From JABMRP01 sp964444795 (GTDB taxonomy: Bacteria > Planctomycetota > Planctomycetia > Pirellulales > Thermoguttaceae), in NCBI GenBank assembly GCA_964444795.1, contig CAYUIQ010000042.1:1-44103 (forward strand): DNA of 44,103 bases, given 5' to 3'. Positions 29,926-37,257 of this stretch are shown in pieces (position 1 is the stretch's first letter; each line of letters begins with the position of its first letter). A program made the position numbers and the translations under genes. Below the pieces are notes generated by a model. That model was not told the DNA's origin. It ran no database searches and saw only the letters and a list, made by a program, of their open reading frames with translations.

Positions 29926-31431
29926 TCACTCCTTCGGTTCCCAGGTCATGCAGCCGCCGCACCAGGGGTCTTCGATGCGGCATTGGGGGATCGTCGCGTG
30001 CAACGCCTCGATGGCCGGGCCGACGACCGCGATCCCCCCGAGGCGGAGTTCGCGCAGGCCGCTCATCCCGTGCAGATGAACCAAGCCCGCGCCGGTGACC
30101 GCCGTGCGGCTTAGATCGAGATGGCGAAGTCCGCTCAGCTTCTTCAGATGGACCAGCCCGGCGTTGGAAACCCGGCTTCCGGCCAAGACGAGTTTCTCCA
30201 GGCCGGTGAGTTGGCCCAGGCCGGCCAATCCGGCATCGGTGAGCGGCGCCTTCATCAGCGTCAAGTTTTTCAGCCGGGGCAAGGAACGCAAGACTTCCAG
30301 CGAAGCGTCGTCGAGTTGCACGCCGGTCAACGTAAGGTCCGTCAGATTTGGCAACCCGGTGAGATGCTCCATTCCGGCGCCGGTGACTCCCTGGGCGCCG
30401 AGGTCCAACTTCTCCAGCGCCGTCATGCCGGAGATCGCCGCCATGCCGTTGTCGGTCAATTGGGTGCTATGCAGACTCAGACGCTGCAACTGCGCCAGCG
30501 ACGCCAGATGAGCGATGCCGCGATCGGTGACGTTTCCCGTACGTGTCGACTCCACGCGGATCGACAGGCGGCGAAGATCGCCGAAGAGTTTGAGTTGGGC
30601 CATCGCGTCGTCGGTCACCGCGGCAAAGCGGAGGTGGCGGCAATGGCTGAATTTATCGGCGGAGGACAATCGTTCCGACAGACACACCGTCGAGGCATTG
30701 CCGGCCCAACTCCGTGCCAGCCCGGCCAGGGTAATGCGCGTGCTGGAAAACGCAACCAGCGTGTCCTCGGCCAGGCCGGTCACGTGCGTCAAGCCGGCAT
30801 CATCGAGCGGCGTCGAGCGAAGATCAAGGGATTCCAGTTGCCCCATGTCCTTGAGGTGGGCAAGTCCGGGACCGGCGATCTTCGTACGGCTGAGGTTGAG
30901 GATCCGCAAGTGGGTAAGCCCGCTTAGGTGTTTTAGCCCTTCGTCGGAGATACGCGTCCCGGACAGGTCGAGGACTTTAAGTTCTTTCAATTTGGCCAGA
31001 TGCGCCATTCCGGCGTCGGTGACGGCCGTGTCGTGGATGTCGAGGACCTCGATGTTCTTCCATCGGCCGACGTGCCGGAGCCCTTCGCCGGTGATCGCGG
31101 TGCCCCAGAGCGACAGGCGCCGCAGATTGGGAAGTTCACCCAATAGATCCAGATGGGCGTCGGTGGTGCGCGAGCCGGCCAGATAGAGCCGCTGCAAGGT
31201 GATCCGCGCCGACATCGCGCGAAACGTCGACTCCTTCACGGGGCGGTGTTCGAGGTGGACCAAGACCAGGTTTCCTTGGTCGTCGGCCTGTACGCGGCCG
31301 CCCAATTCCTCGACCACCTCGATCACCTGCAATCGGGCAAGTTCGTCGGAAGGTTCGGCGTCGGTCGCCGGGGGCAGGGCGCCGGCGAGGCCGACGATCG
31401 GGATCAGCCGAAGAAGCAGTAGGCCGGTCAT
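29926..31431 (-). CDS. Secreted leucine-rich repeat protein
   Basis: ATG 31431 follows GGGAGA; the 501-residue product has a signal peptide (MTGLLLLRLIPIVGLAGALPPA). About 15 regular LRR units of 23-25 residues follow, of the type VTDAGMAHLAKLKELKVLDLSGT and LTDAGLAGLGQLTGLEKLVLAGS. A central irregular stretch (about 225-270, FSSTRITLAGLARSWAGNASTV) interrupts them. The C-terminus holds two Cys (WCGGCM). It is of the same family as the LRR protein at 2961-4334 but more regular. It is divergently placed from the ECF sigma gene, so they may share regulation. It is probably an extracytoplasmic binding protein of unknown ligand. Confidence 0.85.
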   Translation of the reverse strand: MTGLLLLRLIPIVGLAGALPPATDAEPSDELARLQVIEVVEELGGRVQADDQGNLVLVHLEHRPVKESTFRAMSARITLQRLYLAGSRTTDAHLDLLGELPNLRRLSLWGTAITGEGLRHVGRWKNIEVLDIHDTAVTDAGMAHLAKLKELKVLDLSGTRISDEGLKHLSGLTHLRILNLSRTKIAGPGLAHLKDMGQLESLDLRSTPLDDAGLTHVTGLAEDTLVAFSSTRITLAGLARSWAGNASTVCLSERLSSADKFSHCRHLRFAAVTDDAMAQLKLFGDLRRLSIRVESTRTGNVTDRGIAHLASLAQLQRLSLHSTQLTDNGMAAISGMTALEKLDLGAQGVTGAGMEHLTGLPNLTDLTLTGVQLDDASLEVLRSLPRLKNLTLMKAPLTDAGLAGLGQLTGLEKLVLAGSRVSNAGLVHLKKLSGLRHLDLSRTAVTGAGLVHLHGMSGLRELRLGGIAVVGPAIEALHATIPQCRIEDPWCGGCMTWEPKE

Positions 31432-31504
31432 GAGGTTTCTCCCTATTTGATTTTCGCGTCGTCGTCGGCCGCTCGTACAAGCTAATTTTTTAACAGTTTA
31501 AGGC

Positions 31505-31528
31505 GTCAAAGTCAACCGTAACGGTCAA
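31505..31528. promoter_or_regulatory. GTCAA-rich palindromic site between LRR gene and ECF sigma gene
   Basis: Within the AT-rich part of the 266-base divergent region, GTCAA begins at 31505 and 31511, and GGTCAA ends at 31528. The core gtcaaCCGTaACGGtcaa is an inverted repeat CCGT/ACGG around one base. It sits about 80 bases before the LRR start and 170 before the sigma start. It is a candidate operator or ECF-type promoter element, unproven. No gene was seen in 31432-31697. Confidence 0.3.
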
Positions 31529-31697
31529 ATTTTTGGCTCATCTGGCCGATGCGTGGCGGGCGTGCCGGACAGCCGGATTATGGATGTGAGATTATGGCTG
31601 TCCTTTCTTGGGTTGCGCCGCTGGCTGGGCGAATTGTGAATCTCTGGGCATCGGTGTATGATGGTTCCGACACGCCCCTCGGAAGCAGGGATACGCC

Positions 31698-32258
31698 ATG
31701 AGCGACGTCACTCGAATCCTCTCCGCCATCGAAGACGGCGATGCCCAGGCCGCCGAGCAGCTTCTGCCGCTGGTTTATGAGGAACTGCGGAAGCTGGCGG
31801 CTGCCAAGATGGCTCAGGAGAAGCCGGGGCAAACGTTGCAGGCCACGGCACTCGTCCACGAGGCGTATTTGCGGCTGGTGGATGTGGACAAGGCTCAGCA
31901 CTGGGATTCGCGGGGCCACTTCTTTGCCGCCGCGGCTGAGTCGATGCGGCGGATTCTGGTTGAAAACGTCCGCCGGAAGAACCGGACGAAACGGGGTGGA
32001 GACCTCCAGCGAGTCGAGTTAGGCGAGGCGGACCTGGCTGTCGCGGCGCCGGATGAGAGGGTTCTCGCGGTCGACGAATCGCTCGAAAAGTTAGCCCGAG
32101 AGGACTCCCAAGCCGCCGACTTGGTGAAGCTCCGGTTCTTCGCCGGGTTTTCCGTCCCGGACGCGGCGCGTCTGCTTGGCATTTCTCGCACAAGTGCTTA
32201 CGAACAATGGTCTTATGCCAGAGCATGGCTTCGCTGTGAGGTCGAGGGCCGAGACTAG
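31698..32258 (+). CDS. ECF-type RNA polymerase sigma factor (planctomycete ECF family)
   Basis: AGGG precedes ATG 31698; the product has 186 residues. It matches the Sigma70_ECF family common in planctomycetes: region 2 (LLPLVYEELRKLAAAKMAQEKPGQTLQATALVHEAYLRLVD and HFFAAAAESMRRILVENVRRK) and region 4 helix-turn-helix (LVKLRFFAGFSVPDAARLLGISRTSAYEQWSYARAWL). Such factors are often encoded beside giant Ser/Thr kinases and are thought to be controlled by phosphorylation in place of a classic anti-sigma factor. The kinase gene starts 99 bases downstream. No membrane anti-sigma factor gene is adjacent. It directs polymerase to an unknown regulon, possibly including this locus. Confidence 0.92.
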   Translation: MSDVTRILSAIEDGDAQAAEQLLPLVYEELRKLAAAKMAQEKPGQTLQATALVHEAYLRLVDVDKAQHWDSRGHFFAAAAESMRRILVENVRRKNRTKRGGDLQRVELGEADLAVAAPDERVLAVDESLEKLAREDSQAADLVKLRFFAGFSVPDAARLLGISRTSAYEQWSYARAWLRCEVEGRD

Positions 32259-32284
32259 ACGTTGGTGAGACTTCTCGATGTCTG

Positions 32285-32306
32285 CCAATTTTCCCGGACA
32301 AATTGG
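32285..32306. repeat. Small inverted repeat between ECF sigma and kinase genes
   Basis: CCAATTT (32285-32291) is paired with AAATTGG (32300-32306) around TCCCGGAC. It lies in the 99-base spacer, 50-70 bases before the kinase start. It could be an operator or an attenuating hairpin; a chance match is possible. Confidence 0.3.
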
Positions 32307-32357
32307 CCCGAAATGGCGCATTGCTAATCGGAGCCATCAAAACACACGGTGCCTGCA

Positions 32358-35300
32358 ATGAGTTCTCAGCCCCAGAAAGCCAAAGACATCTTCGTCGATC
32401 TCGTCGGAAAAGTTCCCCCCGACGAGTGGGATGAACGGATCGCGAGTGCTTGCGAAGGTGATGTCGAGTTGAGCAACCGCGTTCGAGCCTTGCTGCGCGC
32501 GCACGCCGACCCTGGCACGTTTCTGGATGAACCGGCGGCCGGCATCCCGGCCCCCACCCTCGACCAGCCCATCACCGAGCAACCCGGCACGGTCGTCGGC
32601 CGTTACAAGCTGAAGGAACAGATCGGCGAGGGGGGGATGGGCGTGGTCTACGTGGCCGAGCAGACCGACCCCGTGCGGCGCAGGGTGGCCCTGAAGATCA
32701 TCAAGCCGGGCATGGACACCCGCCAGGTGATCGCGCGCTTCGAGGCCGAGCGACAGGCCTTGGCCCTGATGGACCACCCGAACATCGCCCGGGTGCTCGA
32801 CGCCGGAGCGACCGAATCGGGCCGGCCGTACTTCGTCATGGAGCTGGTCCGGGGGATGCCGATCACCGACTTCTGCGATAAGGCGAAACTGACCACCGAC
32901 GGACGTTTGGAACTCTTCTCGAAGGTCTGCCAGGCGGTGCAGCACGCGCATCAGAAGGGGGTCATCCACCGGGACATCAAGCCCACCAACGTGATGGTCA
33001 CGCTGCACGACGGCACACCGATACCCAAGGTGATCGACTTCGGCGTAGCCAAGGCGACCGGCCAGCAGTTGACCGAGCACTCGGTCTACACCCAGTTGAC
33101 CGAAATGATCGGCACGCCGCTTTACATGAGCCCCGAGCAGGCCGAGCTTTCGGCCCTGGATGTCGACACCCGCAGCGACGTCTACTCCCTCGGCGTGCTC
33201 CTCTATGAACTGTTGACTGGCAGCACGCCCTTCGACCGAGCCACCTTGCGCGAGGCGGGCTTCGACGAGATCCGGCGGATCATCCGCGAAGAGGAGCCGC
33301 CACGGCCGAGCGACCGTTTGAGCACGATCGAGGCGGCATCACTTTCAACGATCTCCGAACAACGGGGCATCGATCCCCGCAAGCTGACGCACACGCTGCG
33401 CGGCGATCTCGACTGGATCGTGATGAAGGCCCTGGAGAAGGACCGCAACCGCCGCTACGAAACGGCCAACGGATTGGCGGCGGACATCGAGCGACACCTC
33501 GACGACGAACCGATCGAAGCGTGTCCCCCGTCAATGACGTACCGCACCCGCAAATTCATGCGGCGGCACAAAACGGCAGCAGCGGCTGTTACCGCGGTGA
33601 TCATGGCCCTTGTCGTCGGCGCCGGTATCGCTACCGGGCAAGCCATTCGCGCGACCCATGCCGAAGCGGCGGCCAAGCAGCAGGAGCAACTTGCTGTTAG
33701 CCAGAAGCAGGTGGCCGAGGAAGCCGCCGAGCGGGAAAGGAAACAGCGGATCGAGGCCCAACAGCAACGGCAACGAGCCGAACAGCAACGTCAACGGGCC
33801 GAAGCCAACCTGCGGCTGGCGCTGGAGGCATTGGACGAAGTCTACCTTCGAGTGATGCAGAGAAGGGGGCCCAGGGGAGTGCAACCGAAGAACGAGGATG
33901 AGGCGCTGTTGCACAGCACGCTGAAGTTCTACGAGCGTTTCGCCGACGCCAACCGGGCCGCACCGGAGTCTCGGCCGTTGGTCGAAGAGGTCTACGGCAA
34001 CGTGCTGGCGCTCAGGAAGGCGCTCGTCGAGCAGTCGCCGCAAGTCGTCGGATACCGCCGGGCTCTTGCGGCCGCCGCCTTCGGCTTGGCTTGCCTGCTC
34101 GAAAGTGCCGGCCGGACACCCGAGGCCAAGCAGACCTACGAACAGGCGGTCCGCCTTCAAGAGCAGCTCGCCGACACTTTTCCCGCCGTACCCGAATACC
34201 GGACGGACTTGGCGACGACCCACGGCCAATTGGCGGACCTGCTCGTTTCGGCGGGCCATGATGACCGGGCCGAAGACTACCGACGCCGAGCGAAAGAAGC
34301 ACGATCGATCGCAAGGCCTGCGGCCGAAGTGAACGCAGGAGCGCCCATTGAGTTTGCGACGTTCACCGAAACCACTGGCCTGGAATTACTGGCAGAGACT
34401 TCGGTTGTGGATAACCGGCTGCGCCTGACGCCGGCCGAGCAAAACAAGCGAGGCGCGTGCTGGATCCAGGAGAAGCAAACCGTCGCCTTCGGGTTTGAGA
34501 CCGTGTTTCAATTCGCGCTGAGCGGAGGCGCCGACGGATTCGCGTTTGTCATCCAGAATCACGAGCTTTCCCATGGCGGCGACGTGCTGGGATACGACAT
34601 GCCCAACAGTCTGGCGATCGAGTTCGACACGTATCATCATTCCTACGATCCGGTCGGCGATCACATCAGTGTTCAGACGGACGGTACCGGGACCAGTCGT
34701 ATTGACCACGCATACTCTTTGGGCACGGCGGCGCTGCCTTTTGAACTTGATGATGGAAAGACGCATAGCGCGACCATCCGCTACGTGCCCGGCACGCTGG
34801 CAATCTTCCTCGACGATTCTGCCGAGCCGGCGTTGACCGTGTCCGTCGAGCTTGCCGCGATTCTGGAACTAGACCAAGGCCGCGCGTGGGTCGGCTTCAC
34901 CGCCGGAACCGGGTCCAACTATCAAACCCACGACGTGTTAAGCTGGGAGTTCCGTCCGCTGGTGAACCAGGAGTCGGCAGACGCCTTCTTGCGAGCCTAT
35001 CCTCCGAGAGACGCCAGTGTAGGCGATCGTGCGGTAGCCGCGGGCCAAGAGCAGCCCGAGCCCGCGGGGGTAACGGCGCCTTCGCCCGAAGATTTCCCGT
35101 TCCTTGAGAAAGCTACGGCCTTCTACCAGACGTTTGCCGAACAGAATCGCGACGACCCGAATGCACGCTGGGAGATCGGCAAGGCGTACTTTCGAGTGAG
35201 TGACATGCAACAGGCTCTCGGTAACGAGGAAGAGGCAAAACAAGCGCGCGAGGCGGCTCTGGAGCTATGGACGGCGTTGTACGACGTCGAGACGACGATT

Positions 35301-36950
35301 TCGGAGGCGTCCGACCGCGTTCGCGAAACCATCGTGGAGCGAGGCAAGCTCCTCACGAATCAAGAACAATACGAGGAGGCGTTGACGATTCTCGATCGAG
35401 CCCTTACAGCCTTTCCCGATCACGCCGCCACGTACCGTATTCGAGCTGACCTAAACGAGAAAATGGGGCGCTTTGACGAGGCGATTAGCGACTACAGCAA
35501 GATGCTGGAGTTGGAGCCGGACGAAGCTAGTGCCTACAACAACCGGGGCGGCATCCACTATCGGCAGAGAGAATACGACCTAGCCCTGGCGGACTACAAC
35601 AAGGCAATCGAGTTGGATCCGCGCAATCCGGTGTGCTACAACAACCGCAGCGCGGTTTATCGCAACCAGAAAAAATACGAACTAGCCCTGGCGGACTGCA
35701 ACAAGGCGCTGGAACTGGAGCCGGACGATGCCGGTGTCTACAGCTACCGCAGCATCGTTTACCGCGAGCAGAAAAAATACGACCTGGCCCTGGCGGACTG
35801 CAACAAGGCGCTGGAGTTGGACGCGCAATTCGCCCTTGCGTACATCAACCGCGGGCAAGTTTACCACGATCAGAGGAGATACGACCTGGCCCTGGCGGAT
35901 CTCAACAAGGCGCTGGAACTGGAGCCGGACGATGCCTTTACGTACAGCGACCGCGGCGCCCTTTACCTCGACCTGAACAAACACGATCTGGCCCTGGCGG
36001 ATTTCAACAAAGCACTGGCACTGGATCCGGACCTCGCTCATGTGTACTGCAACCGCAGTGGCCTTTACCGCAGGCAGAAAGAATTCGATCTGGCCCTGGC
36101 GGACTGCAATAAGGCGCTGGAGTTGGACGCGAACCTTGCCCCTGCGTACAACAGCCGCGGCGTCGTTTACGGCGATCAGGAAGAATACGACCTGGCTCTG
36201 GTGGACTTTAGCATGGCACTGAAATTGGACCCGGGCTATCCGGACGCCCGTTTGAGCCGCGGCCTGTGCTACCACCAATTGAAACAGTACGACCTGGCTC
36301 TGGCGGACTACAACAAGGTACTGGAATTGGACCCGGACTATCATGTCCTTGCGTACATCGGCCGAGCATTGGTCTACTGCGACCAGAAGAAATACGACAT
36401 GGCCCTGGCCGACTACAACGAGGCACTGAAATTGGCCCCGGACTATGCCGGTGCGTACAACATGCGCGCGACCCTTTACTGCGTGCAGAAACAGTACGAG
36501 CAGGCGCTGGCGGACTGGCGCAAAGCCCTGGAGTTGGAGCCGGATTCACCCAATTGGAGGCACAATCTGGCGTTGTGTCTGCTGAATTGCCCCGATCCTC
36601 AGTTCCGCGATACGGCACGGGCGTTGGAGTTGGCCAAAGAGGCGGTCAAGGCGTTCGCGCAGGACGCCGGTGCATGGAGTGTGCTTGGACAGGCCCACTA
36701 CCGTGGCGGGGACTACCAGGGGGCGGTGGAGGCCCTTGAAAAGGCGTCCGAACTCGACTACCCGCGCAAAGCGCGAAACGGATTCTTCTTGGCCATGGCG
36801 CACTGGAAACTTGGCCACAAGGAGCAGGCACACGCGGTTTACCAGCAGGCCGCCGCCTGGATGGCCGAGAACGAGTTGCCCGGCGCGGCCCTCCCGACAA
36901 GCCAATTCCGCGCCGAAGCGGCCGAGGTATTAGGCATCGAGGAGCAATGA
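32358..36950 (+). CDS. Membrane Ser/Thr protein kinase with L-type lectin domain and TPR array
   Basis: ATG 32358 is preferred to the GTG three codons earlier; neither has a strong ribosome site. The product has 1530 residues. Kinase (about 82-380): glycine loop GEGGMG, Lys113 (VALKIIK), HRDIKPTN with catalytic Asp206, DFG at 227, GTPLYMSPEQ. One transmembrane segment (about 406-428) leads to a Gln/Arg-rich coiled coil and degenerate TPRs (about 515-650). Residues about 665-867 read as an L-type (legume-like) lectin: GGADGFAFVIQN, NSLAIEFDTYHH, DHISVQ, and VGFTAGTGSNYQTHDVLSWEF. A long array of about 11 near-identical 34-residue TPRs follows (ALADYNKALELDPDYA type). The kinase is cytoplasmic; the lectin and TPRs should be outside. 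It pairs with the ECF sigma gene just upstream. Confidence 0.9.
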   Translation: MSSQPQKAKDIFVDLVGKVPPDEWDERIASACEGDVELSNRVRALLRAHADPGTFLDEPAAGIPAPTLDQPITEQPGTVVGRYKLKEQIGEGGMGVVYVAEQTDPVRRRVALKIIKPGMDTRQVIARFEAERQALALMDHPNIARVLDAGATESGRPYFVMELVRGMPITDFCDKAKLTTDGRLELFSKVCQAVQHAHQKGVIHRDIKPTNVMVTLHDGTPIPKVIDFGVAKATGQQLTEHSVYTQLTEMIGTPLYMSPEQAELSALDVDTRSDVYSLGVLLYELLTGSTPFDRATLREAGFDEIRRIIREEEPPRPSDRLSTIEAASLSTISEQRGIDPRKLTHTLRGDLDWIVMKALEKDRNRRYETANGLAADIERHLDDEPIEACPPSMTYRTRKFMRRHKTAAAAVTAVIMALVVGAGIATGQAIRATHAEAAAKQQEQLAVSQKQVAEEAAERERKQRIEAQQQRQRAEQQRQRAEANLRLALEALDEVYLRVMQRRGPRGVQPKNEDEALLHSTLKFYERFADANRAAPESRPLVEEVYGNVLALRKALVEQSPQVVGYRRALAAAAFGLACLLESAGRTPEAKQTYEQAVRLQEQLADTFPAVPEYRTDLATTHGQLADLLVSAGHDDRAEDYRRRAKEARSIARPAAEVNAGAPIEFATFTETTGLELLAETSVVDNRLRLTPAEQNKRGACWIQEKQTVAFGFETVFQFALSGGADGFAFVIQNHELSHGGDVLGYDMPNSLAIEFDTYHHSYDPVGDHISVQTDGTGTSRIDHAYSLGTAALPFELDDGKTHSATIRYVPGTLAIFLDDSAEPALTVSVELAAILELDQGRAWVGFTAGTGSNYQTHDVLSWEFRPLVNQESADAFLRAYPPRDASVGDRAVAAGQEQPEPAGVTAPSPEDFPFLEKATAFYQTFAEQNRDDPNARWEIGKAYFRVSDMQQALGNEEEAKQAREAALELWTALYDVETTISEASDRVRETIVERGKLLTNQEQYEEALTILDRALTAFPDHAATYRIRADLNEKMGRFDEAISDYSKMLELEPDEASAYNNRGGIHYRQREYDLALADYNKAIELDPRNPVCYNNRSAVYRNQKKYELALADCNKALELEPDDAGVYSYRSIVYREQKKYDLALADCNKALELDAQFALAYINRGQVYHDQRRYDLALADLNKALELEPDDAFTYSDRGALYLDLNKHDLALADFNKALALDPDLAHVYCNRSGLYRRQKEFDLALADCNKALELDANLAPAYNSRGVVYGDQEEYDLALVDFSMALKLDPGYPDARLSRGLCYHQLKQYDLALADYNKVLELDPDYHVLAYIGRALVYCDQKKYDMALADYNEALKLAPDYAGAYNMRATLYCVQKQYEQALADWRKALELEPDSPNWRHNLALCLLNCPDPQFRDTARALELAKEAVKAFAQDAGAWSVLGQAHYRGGDYQGAVEALEKASELDYPRKARNGFFLAMAHWKLGHKEQAHAVYQQAAAWMAENELPGAALPTSQFRAEAAEVLGIEEQ
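35478..36540 (+). repeat. 102-bp tandem repeat array encoding TPR units
   Basis: About ten consecutive units of 102 bases (one of 105) recur inside the kinase gene. Long stretches such as CTGGCCCTGGCGGACT are repeated nearly unchanged from unit to unit, including synonymous positions. This suggests recent expansion or gene conversion. Encoded TPR consensus: ALADxNKALELDPDxAxxYxNRGxxYxxQKKYDL. Confidence 0.85.
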
Positions 36951-37216
36951 TGAGCAGTAACCCGGAGGTTTGTTCTGCCGTCGATGCCGTGCGGTGTCTC
37001 TATCTGGCCCGCGTCGCCGAACGAGCGGGCCGTTGCCAGGCCGCCCAGCGTTGGTATGCGAAGGCCACGGAGTGGCTCGACAGGAACCTGCCGAGCAGCC
37101 AGAACGTCCGCCCGTCGCACACGCAGGCGGGCGACTGCCAAGACACGGGCGAGCGAACGGTGAAGTTAAGGGAAAAGCGGAAAGCCGACAGTTCCTCACC
37201 AACTACCATCCACTAG
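36947..37216 (+). CDS. Small helical protein, SAVDAVRCLY family, copy 1
   Basis: The ATG overlaps the kinase stop by 4 bases (ATGA), with GGAG upstream, so it is probably translated by coupling; ATG 36950 is an alternative. The 89-residue product is not a family I know. Its first 50 residues (SAVDAVRCLYLARVAERAG, then AAQRWYAKATEWLDRN) are predicted helical, like a single TPR-type hairpin. They align well with the 55-residue product at 40008-40175. The last 25 residues are encoded by a low-complexity repeat (37174-37188) and are likely not conserved. Gene coupling points to a role with the lectin kinase. No signal peptide is visible, so it is presumably cytoplasmic. Confidence 0.65.
   Translation: MMSSNPEVCSAVDAVRCLYLARVAERAGRCQAAQRWYAKATEWLDRNLPSSQNVRPSHTQAGDCQDTGERTVKLREKRKADSSSPTTIH
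37174..37188 (+). repeat. Second copy of AAAGCGGAAAGCCGA element
   Basis: Exact 15-base match to 11721-11735. Here it falls in the 3' end of the small coupled gene, just before the LEPR-XLL protein gene. It is followed by a run of short ACTACCATCC/ACTAACCGCC-like words. Confidence 0.5.
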
Positions 37217-37257
37217 CTACTAACCGCCATCCACACCTGTTTTGGGAGAACTTGAAC

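Noticed and set aside
35478..36540. CRISPR-like direct repeats
   Set aside because: The repeats are contiguous 102-base coding units without spacers and encode TPRs.
36970..37257. Upstream extension of the LEPR-XLL protein by 96 codons
   Set aside because: It overlaps the coupled small gene in another frame, lacks a ribosome site, and would bury the N-terminal sorting region; ATG 37258 has GGGAG.
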